A program made the position numbers and the translations under genes. Below, piece by piece: positions 1-8,262 of a DNA stretch of 64,000 nt. This DNA is from Palsa-1392 sp963819975 (lineage in GTDB: Bacteria > Verrucomicrobiota > Verrucomicrobiia > Chthoniobacterales > UBA10450): positions 496,001 through 560,000 of the forward strand of contig CAWFYE010000011.1 in the NCBI GenBank assembly GCA_963819975.1, given 5' to 3'. Within the stretch, counting starts at the first letter, position 1; every line of letters starts with the position of its first letter. The notes beneath the pieces are model-generated. The model was given only the letters and a program-made list of their open reading frames with translations, was not told the origin of the DNA and searched no databases.

Positions 1-92
1 GGATGAGCCTCTAGCAGCGAAGAAAGCCAGGTGGTCCCACATTTGGGCGCACCGATGCCGATAAAGTCGATCTGGGACATGGCCTGCACCAT
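1..92 (-). CDS. Sulfotransferase, N-terminal fragment cut by the window edge
   Basis: Translating the minus strand from an ATG at 92 (or an in-frame ATG at 80) gives a short leader and then IGIGAPKCGTTWLSSLLEA. This is the 5'-phosphosulfate-binding loop of PAPS-dependent sulfotransferases, which sits at the very N-terminus. Members move a sulfate group from PAPS to a hydroxyl or amine of a sugar, lipid or small molecule; the acceptor cannot be told from 30 residues. The rest lies outside the window. No good ribosome binding site separates the two starts. The gene follows the DinB-like gene on the same strand with a gap of about 100 bases. Confidence 0.75.
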   Translation of the reverse strand, partial: MVQAMSQIDFIGIGAPKCGTTWLSSLLEAH

Positions 93-195
93 CGACGCAG
101 TTTTTCGGAAAGTATACTCCCACTGAAGCGACTGAAGCGCCGACGCGCGGTCGTGAGATTTCTCTAACCCGGGATCGGAGGACGTGAAGCGGGGC

Positions 196-798
196 CTAGC
201 TCCCAGATTTTTCCTTTTTCGCTTTTTCAGCCGCCTCTTGTTTCGCAGTCCACGGCGGCACGATCGCATTCATTCGCGCATAAGCGATCGACTGCCCAAG
301 ATGCTCGTGCATGTGATCCAGTGTGGAAATCAATCCGTTGCGTTGGGTCATCTCCATTCCGAAAAGATTCATTTTCTTGTCCAGATCGCCTGCGCTCATT
401 TTTTTCGCCACGTCGCGGACATGGTCGAAAGAGGCTCCCATGATTTCGATGATCTTGGTCATGTCAGTCGTCTGGTGATCCCACTTCGCGATGTCCATGG
501 TGAAATTTGCTCCTGGCGGAGGTTCCACGCCCATCATCTTGGTGATGATATAGTTTCCAAACGCGACGTGCAGGTAGACCTCGCTCACCGACCTGACTCC
601 CTCTGCGGGACGCCAGGTGGCCTTCCCTGCCATCGCCTCGGCTAGCGAGCTGATGCGTTTCTGGGCGAAATCGACCTGCCCAAGATAATCCTGCACGAAC
701 CCGGGCATTGTCTTTGCGTATTCTCCCTGCCCAAAAGCGGGGAGCGACAGCGCCAGCCCGAGGATCGTCGCAAGCAAAGCGGTTTTGTGATGTTTCAT
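196..798 (-). CDS. Exported DinB-like protein
   Basis: The 200-residue product starts with a signal peptide (about residues 1-24, cleavage near AFGQ) followed by a four-helix DinB/YfiT-type domain. The likely metal ligands are H77 (YLHVAF) and H162 and H166 in DHMHEHLGQ, matching the His plus HxxxH arrangement of the family. DinB-fold proteins are often metal-dependent thiol transferases or hydrolases, but this one has no recognised substrate. The C-terminus is lysine-rich. A good Shine-Dalgarno (AAAGGAG) lies about nine bases before the ATG and supports the start. Export is unusual for the fold but common in soil Verrucomicrobia and Acidobacteria. Confidence 0.8.
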   Translation of the reverse strand: MKHHKTALLATILGLALSLPAFGQGEYAKTMPGFVQDYLGQVDFAQKRISSLAEAMAGKATWRPAEGVRSVSEVYLHVAFGNYIITKMMGVEPPPGANFTMDIAKWDHQTTDMTKIIEIMGASFDHVRDVAKKMSAGDLDKKMNLFGMEMTQRNGLISTLDHMHEHLGQSIAYARMNAIVPPWTAKQEAAEKAKKEKSGS

Positions 799-918
799 GA
801 TTTTGAACTCCTTTCGGTAGGGTTAACGAATTAGTGGATTTGAAATAGTCTCCAGGTTTCAGAGACAGACAACTCCGCTTCGGAAACGTCCCTCCCGTCG
901 TCCTGCAAAACCGAATCC

Positions 919-2052
919 TTAGTCATCCTCCACTTTCGCACCCGGTCTCTTCTCCGTCCCGGAACGCAGACTGCGAACCGGCGGAAGGATTTCTTTGAAA
1001 GTCGATCCGTAGATCTCCCAGACGGTGAGAAACAAACCGCAGACCAGCGGGCCGACGATAAACCCGATCAGCCCGAAGAGGAACAAACCGCCTAACGTTC
1101 CTATGAGAATGAGCAGGTCGGGCATTTTAGCATCCTTCCCGACCAGCCGCGGGCGAAGCAGGTTGTCGATCGTGCCGACGACCGCAGCGCACCAGGCCAG
1201 GAGAAGGATGGCGGTCAATGTCTTGCCGATGATGAAAAGATAAATCACCGCCGGCACCCAGACGAGAGCCGCGCCGATCCCGGGCACGACCGAGAGGACC
1301 GTCATGATCGTTCCCCAGAAAGCGGCCCCTTCGAGGCCGGCAACCCAAAAACCAATCCCTGCGAGCGCGCCCTGAATGACGCCGATGACGAGCGTGCCCT
1401 TGATCGTGGCGCGCGTGACGGAAGTGAGCCGATCCAGGAGCTGCACCTCGTCCTCGTGATCGAGCGGGATGTAATAAAAAATCTTTTCGAGAATCGCGCC
1501 GCCGTCGCGCATGAAGAAAAACATCGCATAAAGCATAACGAAAAGGTTGAGGAGGAAGGTGGCGGTGCCGGCGGTGAGCTGGGTCGCGCCCGCCACGAGA
1601 AAGCCACCGGCGGCTTTTGCGATCCTGGCCGCGCCATCGGTGATCTGTTCCTGCGCCGGAACGTAGCTGGCGAGCGACGGAAAACGCCGGACCAACCATT
1701 CGTGAGAATCAAAGGCGCTCGCCGACCCGAGATGCTCCCGCACCCAGGGGATGGCATCGTTGCTGATGCCGATCGCCTGATTCACGACGACCCCGATAAA
1801 AGCGCTGATCGGCCCGGCCACGAGTACGAAAAGAATCAAAAGCGTGAGGACGGCGGCGAGTGATTTGCGACCGCGCAGCAATCGCGTTACCCAGCGGTAA
1901 AGCGGGCGGAATAAACCGGCGAGCAAGGCCCCGAGGAGCAGAGGCTTGAGGAAAGGCCACGTCACCGCCAGGAAAAGGATTGTGACCGCGAGCACCAGCA
2001 ACAGGACAAAGGCCGTCCGGAAAGCGGCGCGACTGATGTTAGCGGACTTCAT
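919..2052 (-). CDS. AI-2E family transporter / PerM-type permease
   Basis: The 377-residue integral membrane protein has two hydrophobic helices at about residues 12-50, another at 65-90, a soluble middle part (about 100-155), and a cluster of helices from 160 to the C-terminus with the PGIGAALVW and IVGPLVCGL stretches typical of the family. The family was named for TqsA, proposed to export autoinducer-2, but most members have unknown substrates and some act as Na+/H+ antiporters. Length and layout are normal. It is transcribed away from the DUF819 gene, with no clear operon partner. Confidence 0.85.
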   Translation of the reverse strand: MKSANISRAAFRTAFVLLLVLAVTILFLAVTWPFLKPLLLGALLAGLFRPLYRWVTRLLRGRKSLAAVLTLLILFVLVAGPISAFIGVVVNQAIGISNDAIPWVREHLGSASAFDSHEWLVRRFPSLASYVPAQEQITDGAARIAKAAGGFLVAGATQLTAGTATFLLNLFVMLYAMFFFMRDGGAILEKIFYYIPLDHEDEVQLLDRLTSVTRATIKGTLVIGVIQGALAGIGFWVAGLEGAAFWGTIMTVLSVVPGIGAALVWVPAVIYLFIIGKTLTAILLLAWCAAVVGTIDNLLRPRLVGKDAKMPDLLILIGTLGGLFLFGLIGFIVGPLVCGLFLTVWEIYGSTFKEILPPVRSLRSGTEKRPGAKVEDD

Positions 2053-2191
2053 GACCCAGTATGAGTCGGCGCGGCGTCCAGTTCCAGCTTGAGCAGCGAC
2101 GCGTTCCCGGATCGCTATCCGAGGATGTTCGGTTGCGGTTTAGGTTTCAATCGGAAGATCCAAACGATCGTGACGCAACCGCCCCCGTGCC

Positions 2192-2207
2192 GGGCACGGC
2201 CGTGCCC
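2192..2207. repeat. 16-bp perfect palindrome in the DUF819 leader
   Basis: The sequence GGGCACGGCCGTGCCC reads the same on both strands. It lies about 90 bases upstream of the chosen DUF819 start, in the 245-base gap between two divergent genes. It could be an operator or a repeat remnant; nothing in the sequence decides this. Confidence 0.4.
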
Positions 2208-2297
2208 AGGAGAGGACGGCAAGCAGATTCGCCGGTTTTATTTGCCATGGGACGGCGAATCGGAGATCAAGGCCAAGCGCTTGCGCCGCTCAGCCGA

Positions 2298-3446
2298 ATG
2301 TCCTTCATCGTCGAACCTCTATACGTCGCCGCGGTCCTTTGCCTCCTGATCGCTTTCGCGGAATGGCTCTCGCGCCAGAAGCATTTCCGTTTTCTTGGCT
2401 CGGCCCTGATAGTGATCCTGGCCACTGCCGTCCTCGCCAACCTGCGCATCCTGCCCTCGTCGCAGAACGCGCCCGCGCTTTACGACGGCGTCTTCAACTA
2501 CATCGCGCCGCTCGCAATTTTCTTCCTCCTGCTCGACGTGAGATTGAAAGATCTGCGCCAGGCGGGGCTGCCGATGCTCGTTCTCTTTTCGTTGGGCGTG
2601 GTCGCCACGATGGCGGGCGTCTTCGTCGGTTATCGACTGCTCGCGCCGCAGAATCATGGTGTGGAAAAGGCATATGCCGTGGCCGGGATGTTTACCGGCA
2701 CCTACACCGGCGGGAGCGTGAATCTTAACGCCGTCGCCCTGCAATTCGGCGTGACGAAGAGCGGGACACTCTTTGCCGCGATCAACGCGGCGGACAATAT
2801 CATCACCACGATCTGGATCGTCGCGACGCTCCTTCTGCCGCGGCTGCTGCAACAGATCTGGCCGCGTGGCGCCGGGAGCAGCGCTGCGACTGCTGAAAGC
2901 GTCGCGCCGGAACTCGAGGCGAAGGAGCCTTTCCGGGTGACCGACCTTTCGTTGCTCCTGGCCCTCGGGCTGGGGAGTCTTTTTCTATCGCAGCTGGTCA
3001 GCCAATGGCTGCCATTTATTCCCTATGTGCTCACACTCACGACAGCCTCGTTGATTCTCGCGCAGATTCCCGCAATCCAGAGACTGCGCGGGGCCACTGT
3101 GCTCGGCTATTTCACGGTCCTCCTCTTCCTCGCGGTGGTTGGCGCGTACTGCGATCTCGGCGCCTTGATCGCGAACGGCGCAGTGGCTGGAACGCTCCTC
3201 GCCTGGGTCACAATTATCGTCGGGATTCATGGGCTTATTTTGTTCGGGCTCGGCGGACTCTTCCGGCAGGATTGGGCAATCATCGCGGTCGCCTCCAACG
3301 CCAATATCGGCGGGGCGACTTCGGCGGGCGTACTGGCAACTGCGATCGGGCGCGGGGACTTGCGCCTGCCGGGAATTCTCGCTGGATCGTTAGGCAACGC
3401 CGTCGGGACTTACGCAGGTGTCCTGGTCGCGCTCTATTTGCGCTGA
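2298..3446 (+). CDS. DUF819 family membrane protein (YjcL-like)
   Basis: The 382-residue protein has about ten membrane helices spread over its length and the DUF819 features NYIAPLAIFFLLLDV, MFTGTYTGGSVNLNAVA and SNANIGGATSAGVLA. The family is predicted to be a carrier, and no substrate is established. The open frame reaches back to 2061, but the extra 79 residues are arginine-rich, show no domain and contain the palindrome, so I start at the ATG at 2298, which begins directly with a membrane helix. It ends six bases from the convergent bPH2 gene. Confidence 0.82.
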   Translation: MSFIVEPLYVAAVLCLLIAFAEWLSRQKHFRFLGSALIVILATAVLANLRILPSSQNAPALYDGVFNYIAPLAIFFLLLDVRLKDLRQAGLPMLVLFSLGVVATMAGVFVGYRLLAPQNHGVEKAYAVAGMFTGTYTGGSVNLNAVALQFGVTKSGTLFAAINAADNIITTIWIVATLLLPRLLQQIWPRGAGSSAATAESVAPELEAKEPFRVTDLSLLLALGLGSLFLSQLVSQWLPFIPYVLTLTTASLILAQIPAIQRLRGATVLGYFTVLLFLAVVGAYCDLGALIANGAVAGTLLAWVTIIVGIHGLILFGLGGLFRQDWAIIAVASNANIGGATSAGVLATAIGRGDLRLPGILAGSLGNAVGTYAGVLVALYLR

Positions 3447-3452
3447 GCTCTC

Positions 3453-4211
3453 CTAGCCAACCGCCGAACGGAGCGCGGTCGCCTCCGCCGCCACCTCTCG
3501 CAATGCGGACAGAATCCCTTCCGAGGGAATGTTCTCAAGCGCGATTTCCGAGTTACGCACGGCTTCCTCATGATCGCCCAATCCCGAATCCTTCAACTCA
3601 CGCAGGCGGGTCTGAATCAGCTCACGAATGGCGTTCGCATTGTCGACCCCGCGAAAAAATGCGGTGTGCATGCTTTGCGGCATGCCTTTGTGTTCCCGCC
3701 GCACCGGGCTCGCGCCGCCGGCGGTGTCGACCCGCAGATCGGCAATCCCGAGCGCGCGCTGGATCGGGCCCTGCGAGATCGAGATGTTCTGGATGTTCGC
3801 GAAGGTGATCGTCATTTCACGCACGTTGAGAATGCCTTCGCGCAACCGCAGGCTGCGATCGGTCACCAGGTACCAGCGCTTTTCGAAATCGAGTTTCACG
3901 AGCAAGCCTGAGAAAAGGCGGCCGACGAGGAAGATAAGAATAATGAGCTGCGGCAACCCGAGGATGAGGGCGGCGGGCAGATGCTTCTCGTGCAGGCGGG
4001 TGCCGAAAACTGCGACAAGCGGCCCAATTTCCATCGTCAATAGAACGGCAAAGAGCGCAGCCGTCTTCAGACCCCAGACGGCCAGAAGATATTTGTAGTA
4101 GTTCGGGGCCGCCCGGAAGCGCTGGGTGCGCGCTTCGTCGCCCGGCGGCGGTTCCGGATCGCCCGGAATGCGCAGGACCCGCTCGCACCATTCGCGAAAG
4201 CTCCTAAACAT
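3453..4211 (-). CDS. bPH2 domain membrane protein (YdbS/YdbT-like), second of pair
   Basis: The 252-residue protein has two membrane helices (about residues 42-60 and 79-99) and then a bacterial PH domain of the bPH2 type (about 104-180: KRWYLVTDRSLRLREG, MTITFANIQNISISQGPIQRALGIADLRVDTAGG). The C-terminal 50 residues are soluble and helical. bPH2 proteins such as B. subtilis YdbS and YdbT are membrane proteins of poorly known function, with YdbST implicated in resistance to some bacteriocins. It overlaps the upstream bPH2 gene by eight bases, so the two are co-translated. Confidence 0.85.
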   Translation of the reverse strand: MFRSFREWCERVLRIPGDPEPPPGDEARTQRFRAAPNYYKYLLAVWGLKTAALFAVLLTMEIGPLVAVFGTRLHEKHLPAALILGLPQLIILIFLVGRLFSGLLVKLDFEKRWYLVTDRSLRLREGILNVREMTITFANIQNISISQGPIQRALGIADLRVDTAGGASPVRREHKGMPQSMHTAFFRGVDNANAIRELIQTRLRELKDSGLGDHEEAVRNSEIALENIPSEGILSALREVAAEATALRSAVG

Positions 4212-4749
4212 GATCGGCCGGCGGACGTTTGCCTAACGACTCGCGAACCTGGCGCAGCTCGTCGCGAATCGTGAGAAGAAGTGAAATTATTTCCCTGTTT
4301 GGATCGTCGCTCATTGCCTGAGCCTCAACGGCGCGTGCCATGCCCGGAGCGTGATAACCCCGCATCCGGGTATAGAGAAAATCACGAATGGCTTCGAATT
4401 CCTTGAAGCCTTCGATGATCAGTTCCGCATCGGAGGAACCGGAGGCCGTCTGGATCTGGATATCGGCCAGCCCGAGCCAGCGCTGCAGGAATCCCGAGCT
4501 GAGATGGATATCCTGAATGCGCGCGTAAGTGAGATTGACCTCGCGCCGAAAAAGGATGCCGACACGCATGTGGATGCCTTCCTCGTCGAAGGTGTAGCGC
4601 AGGGTGTGGTAGCGGAAATAAAGATACGGCAACAGGACGATCAGGCCCGGGCCGGTGAGAAGGGCGCGAATGATGTAGAGGGTCCAAAGCGCCGGGTCGG
4701 GCGTGCTGAGCGAGAAGATGCTTTTCGAATCGGTCGACGGGTGATTCAC
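4204..4749 (-). CDS. bPH2 domain membrane protein, first of pair
   Basis: The 181-residue protein has one hydrophobic stretch (about residues 22-46) followed by a bPH2 domain (about 48-130, with YTFDEEGIHMRVGILFRREV and LTYARIQDIHLSSGFLQRWLGLADIQIQTASG). It is the same fold as the downstream partner but shorter, as in ydbS/ydbT pairs. The two genes overlap by eight bases and probably form a membrane complex. One copy of the repeated 9-mer (4231-4239) is read here as the codons for S-L-G near the C-terminus. Confidence 0.85.
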   Translation of the reverse strand: MNHPSTDSKSIFSLSTPDPALWTLYIIRALLTGPGLIVLLPYLYFRYHTLRYTFDEEGIHMRVGILFRREVNLTYARIQDIHLSSGFLQRWLGLADIQIQTASGSSDAELIIEGFKEFEAIRDFLYTRMRGYHAPGMARAVEAQAMSDDPNREIISLLLTIRDELRQVRESLGKRPPADHV

Positions 4750-4818
4750 GGCGCGACCAGCCTACCGCAGGATTAAATTGCTCGCACGCCGTCCGCTTTT
4801 CGTCGCCGCGATGTGCGG

Positions 4819-7251
4819 TTACAACGTCCGCAAGGCCACCATCGGATCGACCCGGGTGGCCCGACGCGCGGGCAACCAGCAGGCGAAGAAAGCCACCAAG
4901 CCCAGCAGAAGGGTGACGAACCCGAACGTCATCGGATCGGCCGCGCTCACTCCATAGAGCAAAGTCTTCAGCAACCTCCCTCCTCCCAGACCGATCGCGA
5001 GACCAATCACGGCGCCAATCGCGGCCAGCAGCATCCCCTGTCGCAAGATGAGCCGTAAGACGTCGCCAGACTGGGCGCCGAGGGCCATGCGCAAGCCGAT
5101 CTCGCGCGTTCGTCCAGCGACCACATAAGACATGACGCCGTAAATGCCGATCGCCGCGAGCAGGAGCGCGAGCACGCCAAAACTGGCCAGGACTCCGGCC
5201 GCCATTTTCGCCGGGAAAAGCGGGATGTTCATGTGATCGGTCAGCGTCTTGGCGTCGTAAATCGGCAGGGTCGGATCGAGCTCCTGAACAGTTCGACGCA
5301 AGGCGGCGAGGACTGCATGCGGATCGCCGTCGACCCGGGCGACGAGAGTAAATTGCGAATCGAAGTAACGTAGCGGCCGGTAAACGACCGCCTTCGGCTC
5401 CTCGCCCAGGGTGTTGTATTTGCCGTCGGGGACGACGCCGATGATTTCCCAAAATGGGTCGTTAGGCCCGGTGTGGTTGTAACGTTTCCCGATCGGGTCC
5501 TGACCTTTGAGGAAACGGCGTGCGAAAGTTTCGTTCACCACCGCGACCCGCGAGTCTTTTTTGTTTTCGTTAGGCAGGAAATCGCGGCCGCGCAGTTGCA
5601 TACCCATGGTCGCGAAGAAGTTTGGACTGGCCGAATAGGGAATGGCGAGCGGCAGCTCGTTACGATTACGGAGAGGCTGGCCCTCGATGTAGATCGTGTT
5701 GGAGCTGTAATCGAGGCTCAGCGGCAGCACGTCGGTGGCCGCAACCGAGCGCACTCCGGGAATTACTTTGGCCCGCTCCACCAGTCGTTCGAAAAAGGCG
5801 CGGCCTTTGGCATCGTCGTAGCCCTGCAAGCCAACGTCGACCGAGAGCGCGACGGCGTTTTGCGGATTGAATCCCGGCCGCATCCGCTGCGCGGCCTGCA
5901 AGCTACGCACGATCAAACCCGCGCTAATAAGCAAGACAAGGGAGAGCGCGACTTGTGCGATGACGAGCCCGTTGCGCAGGCGCGAGCGGCGGAAACCGGC
6001 CATGGCGGCTTCGTCCTTAAGCGCGGGGATTAGAGCTGGCTTTGAGGATTGCAGGGCCGGAAGGAGGCTGAAGACCATTCCGGTCAGAATCGAGAGGGCA
6101 AGAGTGAAAACGAGCACGCGCCAGTCGATTCGGAGATCGAAAAGAAGCGCGATATCGGTCGGGAGTTTGATCGAACTGACGAAGTGATTCGTCCAGGTGG
6201 CGAGGAGCAGACCGACCGCACCGCCGGCGAGCGATAGCATGACGCTTTCGGTGAGCAATTGCCTAACGAGTCGTGCGCGGCTCGCGCCGACGGCGAGCCG
6301 GATGCCGATCTCCTTCCGCCGTTCGGTCGCGCGAGCGAGCAAAAGATTGGCCAGGTTCACGCAGGCCAGCAGCAAGACGAGCGCCCCGACCACGGTGAGC
6401 AGACCGGAGAAGGCAAAGATGGAATTTCGGATGTCGGGGATGAAAAGACCGGGCGGCATCAGGAGCACACTTCGGCCGGCGTTTTCCTTCGGATATTCTT
6501 TGGCCAACTGCGCAGTAAGGCCATCCAACTGCGCCTTGGCCTGCGCGACACTGATGCCCGGCTTGAGACGGCCGATGACGAAAATATTGTCATTCTCGCG
6601 CTGGTCGAGCCAGGAGCTGCCCGGCTCGACTTGTTTCGCCATCATCATCGGCACCCAAAATTCCGGCGCGAACGCGACCTCGGTCCCGACAAAGCCCGCC
6701 GGCGCAATCCCGACGATGGTGAAGCTGTGGGTGTTGAGCAGGACCTTCTGGCCAATGATCGTCGGATCGCCGCCGAAACGTTTCTGCCAGCAGGCATGGC
6801 TCAGGATCGCGACCGGATGCGAGCCCTGCGTCGCATCTTCTTCGGGGAGAAAGCTGCGTCCGAGCACGGGCTTCACCCCCAGGACGTCGAAGTAGTTGCC
6901 GGAAACGTCGTAGCCCCAGACGCGCTCATTTAGCCCCTGGTGACTGAGACTGGCGACGACAAAACGATAGGCGAAGAGCCCGGAGAAGACGGTGTTGCGA
7001 TCGCGATAGTCGAGATAGTTCGGATAGGACTGGAGAGTAAATTCCGCGCCTGTGCGCTGGCCGTCGACCGCGATCAGTTGCGACGGCTCGCGTACCGGGA
7101 GCGGTCGCAGGAGCACGGTATCGACTAGACTAAAGATGGCGGTGTTGGCGCCGATCCCGAGCGCCATGGAGAGAATCGCGAGCGCGGTGAACCCAGGATG
7201 CTTCAGCAATTGGCGCCAGCCATAGCGAATGTCCTGCAAAAGCGCGCCCAT
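4819..7251 (-). CDS. ADOP-type ABC transporter permease (MacB/FtsX fold)
   Basis: The 810-residue protein belongs to the large duplicated permeases (ADOP) abundant in Acidobacteria and Verrucomicrobia. It begins with the short motif LLQDIRYGWRQLLKHPGFT, a first membrane helix (about 22-42, LGIGANTAIFSLV), a periplasmic MacB_PCD domain, an FtsX core near 285-400 (LLACVNLANLLLARATERRKE), a second periplasmic domain, and a second FtsX core near 690-805 ending PARRATRVDPMVALRTL. Such proteins pair with a MacB-like ATPase, but none is adjacent. It lacks the N-terminal helical domain present in the other copy at 10.8-13.5 kb. Substrate unknown. Confidence 0.9.
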   Translation of the reverse strand: MGALLQDIRYGWRQLLKHPGFTALAILSMALGIGANTAIFSLVDTVLLRPLPVREPSQLIAVDGQRTGAEFTLQSYPNYLDYRDRNTVFSGLFAYRFVVASLSHQGLNERVWGYDVSGNYFDVLGVKPVLGRSFLPEEDATQGSHPVAILSHACWQKRFGGDPTIIGQKVLLNTHSFTIVGIAPAGFVGTEVAFAPEFWVPMMMAKQVEPGSSWLDQRENDNIFVIGRLKPGISVAQAKAQLDGLTAQLAKEYPKENAGRSVLLMPPGLFIPDIRNSIFAFSGLLTVVGALVLLLACVNLANLLLARATERRKEIGIRLAVGASRARLVRQLLTESVMLSLAGGAVGLLLATWTNHFVSSIKLPTDIALLFDLRIDWRVLVFTLALSILTGMVFSLLPALQSSKPALIPALKDEAAMAGFRRSRLRNGLVIAQVALSLVLLISAGLIVRSLQAAQRMRPGFNPQNAVALSVDVGLQGYDDAKGRAFFERLVERAKVIPGVRSVAATDVLPLSLDYSSNTIYIEGQPLRNRNELPLAIPYSASPNFFATMGMQLRGRDFLPNENKKDSRVAVVNETFARRFLKGQDPIGKRYNHTGPNDPFWEIIGVVPDGKYNTLGEEPKAVVYRPLRYFDSQFTLVARVDGDPHAVLAALRRTVQELDPTLPIYDAKTLTDHMNIPLFPAKMAAGVLASFGVLALLLAAIGIYGVMSYVVAGRTREIGLRMALGAQSGDVLRLILRQGMLLAAIGAVIGLAIGLGGGRLLKTLLYGVSAADPMTFGFVTLLLGLVAFFACWLPARRATRVDPMVALRTL

Positions 7252-7313
7252 CTCATTAGGTCAGATGCGAGCATTGCGGTGTTTGGATTCAACTTTGTGT
7301 CAACGACCAGTGG

Positions 7314-8141
7314 TCAGCGCAAATAACCATTCGGTTCGATAAGCTCGAATCCCGGGGTACTCTGCGCGAAGTGCCGCAGCCAATAGGAGTGACCGGAGCC
7401 GAAGACCACCAGCACGCGATCGCCGGGTTTCGAGACCTGGGTCAGCTTCGCAAAAATTTTGGCGTTGCGTTGATACCAGGCCGCATTCAACTCGGCGCCG
7501 GGCTGTTCATTTTCGTCCCCGAACCGGAGCAAGCCGTAATAAAAGCCCTCATGCTCGGACTGCAGATGCGCCGGTTCATTTAGGTCCGCGAGCATGAGCC
7601 GGATGGGTGTGGTTTTTTGCACGGCTTCCATCTGTTTCATCATCTCCTCGATCTTCTCCTGCAGCCTGGCCAGGGCGTCCGTCAGGCCATGCGTCTTTGC
7701 ATAGGCCTCAACCTTGTCGAAGGGAAAATAATCAATCGTCTTGCTCTGCTCATCGATGCCGAAAACGGTTTTCTCTCCCAGAAGCTTCGCCAGACGAAAC
7801 GCGATCTGCACCCGCTCGTCCGGATTTTTGGTCAACTTTTCCGGGGTAAACTCATCGAACTTTCGCAGCCCGAAGTCGGCCCGATCAGAGAGCGCTTCGA
7901 CGGCGATCTTCGTCGGCCGGAATTTCGCCAACCGCGTCGCGACGTCCGCCAGCTCGGTTTGTTTGGCCGGTGTGAGCACGCTCTCGACCTTCATGTTGTG
8001 GATGTCGAGTCCCGGATTTCCAAAATGATAAGTGCCAAGCACCATCACCTGAATTGGAGGGGGTGTCGGGGTAGGGCTCTGACCGCGAACTCCGGTGGCG
8101 AGAAGAACAAGCAGAGAGGCGACGGCGAGCGACTTTTTCAT
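7314..8141 (-). CDS. Exported DUF5694 family protein
   Basis: The product has a signal peptide (MKKSLAVASLLVLLATGVRGQ), a proline/threonine linker, and a domain starting QVMVLGTYHFGNPGLD with the conserved features KIAVEALSDRAD and FGSGHSYWLRHFAQ. This matches DUF5694, related to the TraB/PrgY-like fold; no activity is established, though the conserved GTYHF and GSGHS histidines suggest a catalytic or metal site. Two further in-frame ATGs lie upstream (at 8150 and 8168). I use the ATG at 8141 because the signal peptide begins there and a GGA lies about ten bases before it. Confidence 0.72.
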   Translation of the reverse strand: MKKSLAVASLLVLLATGVRGQSPTPTPPPIQVMVLGTYHFGNPGLDIHNMKVESVLTPAKQTELADVATRLAKFRPTKIAVEALSDRADFGLRKFDEFTPEKLTKNPDERVQIAFRLAKLLGEKTVFGIDEQSKTIDYFPFDKVEAYAKTHGLTDALARLQEKIEEMMKQMEAVQKTTPIRLMLADLNEPAHLQSEHEGFYYGLLRFGDENEQPGAELNAAWYQRNAKIFAKLTQVSKPGDRVLVVFGSGHSYWLRHFAQSTPGFELIEPNGYLR

Positions 8142-8262
8142 GTGATTCATTCCATCACTGAGATGCAAATCGGATGCGATTCGGATTCAAACTTTGGAGC
8201 CTCTCCGAGGTTCCGCGTGATTTGAATTTGCCAGCAGCCAGTCGCGCAGGCATTAGAATCAG

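Noticed and set aside
2061..2297. N-terminal extension of the DUF819 protein
   Set aside because: The extra 79 residues are arginine-rich, contain a palindrome at DNA level and do not fit the family, which starts with a membrane helix.
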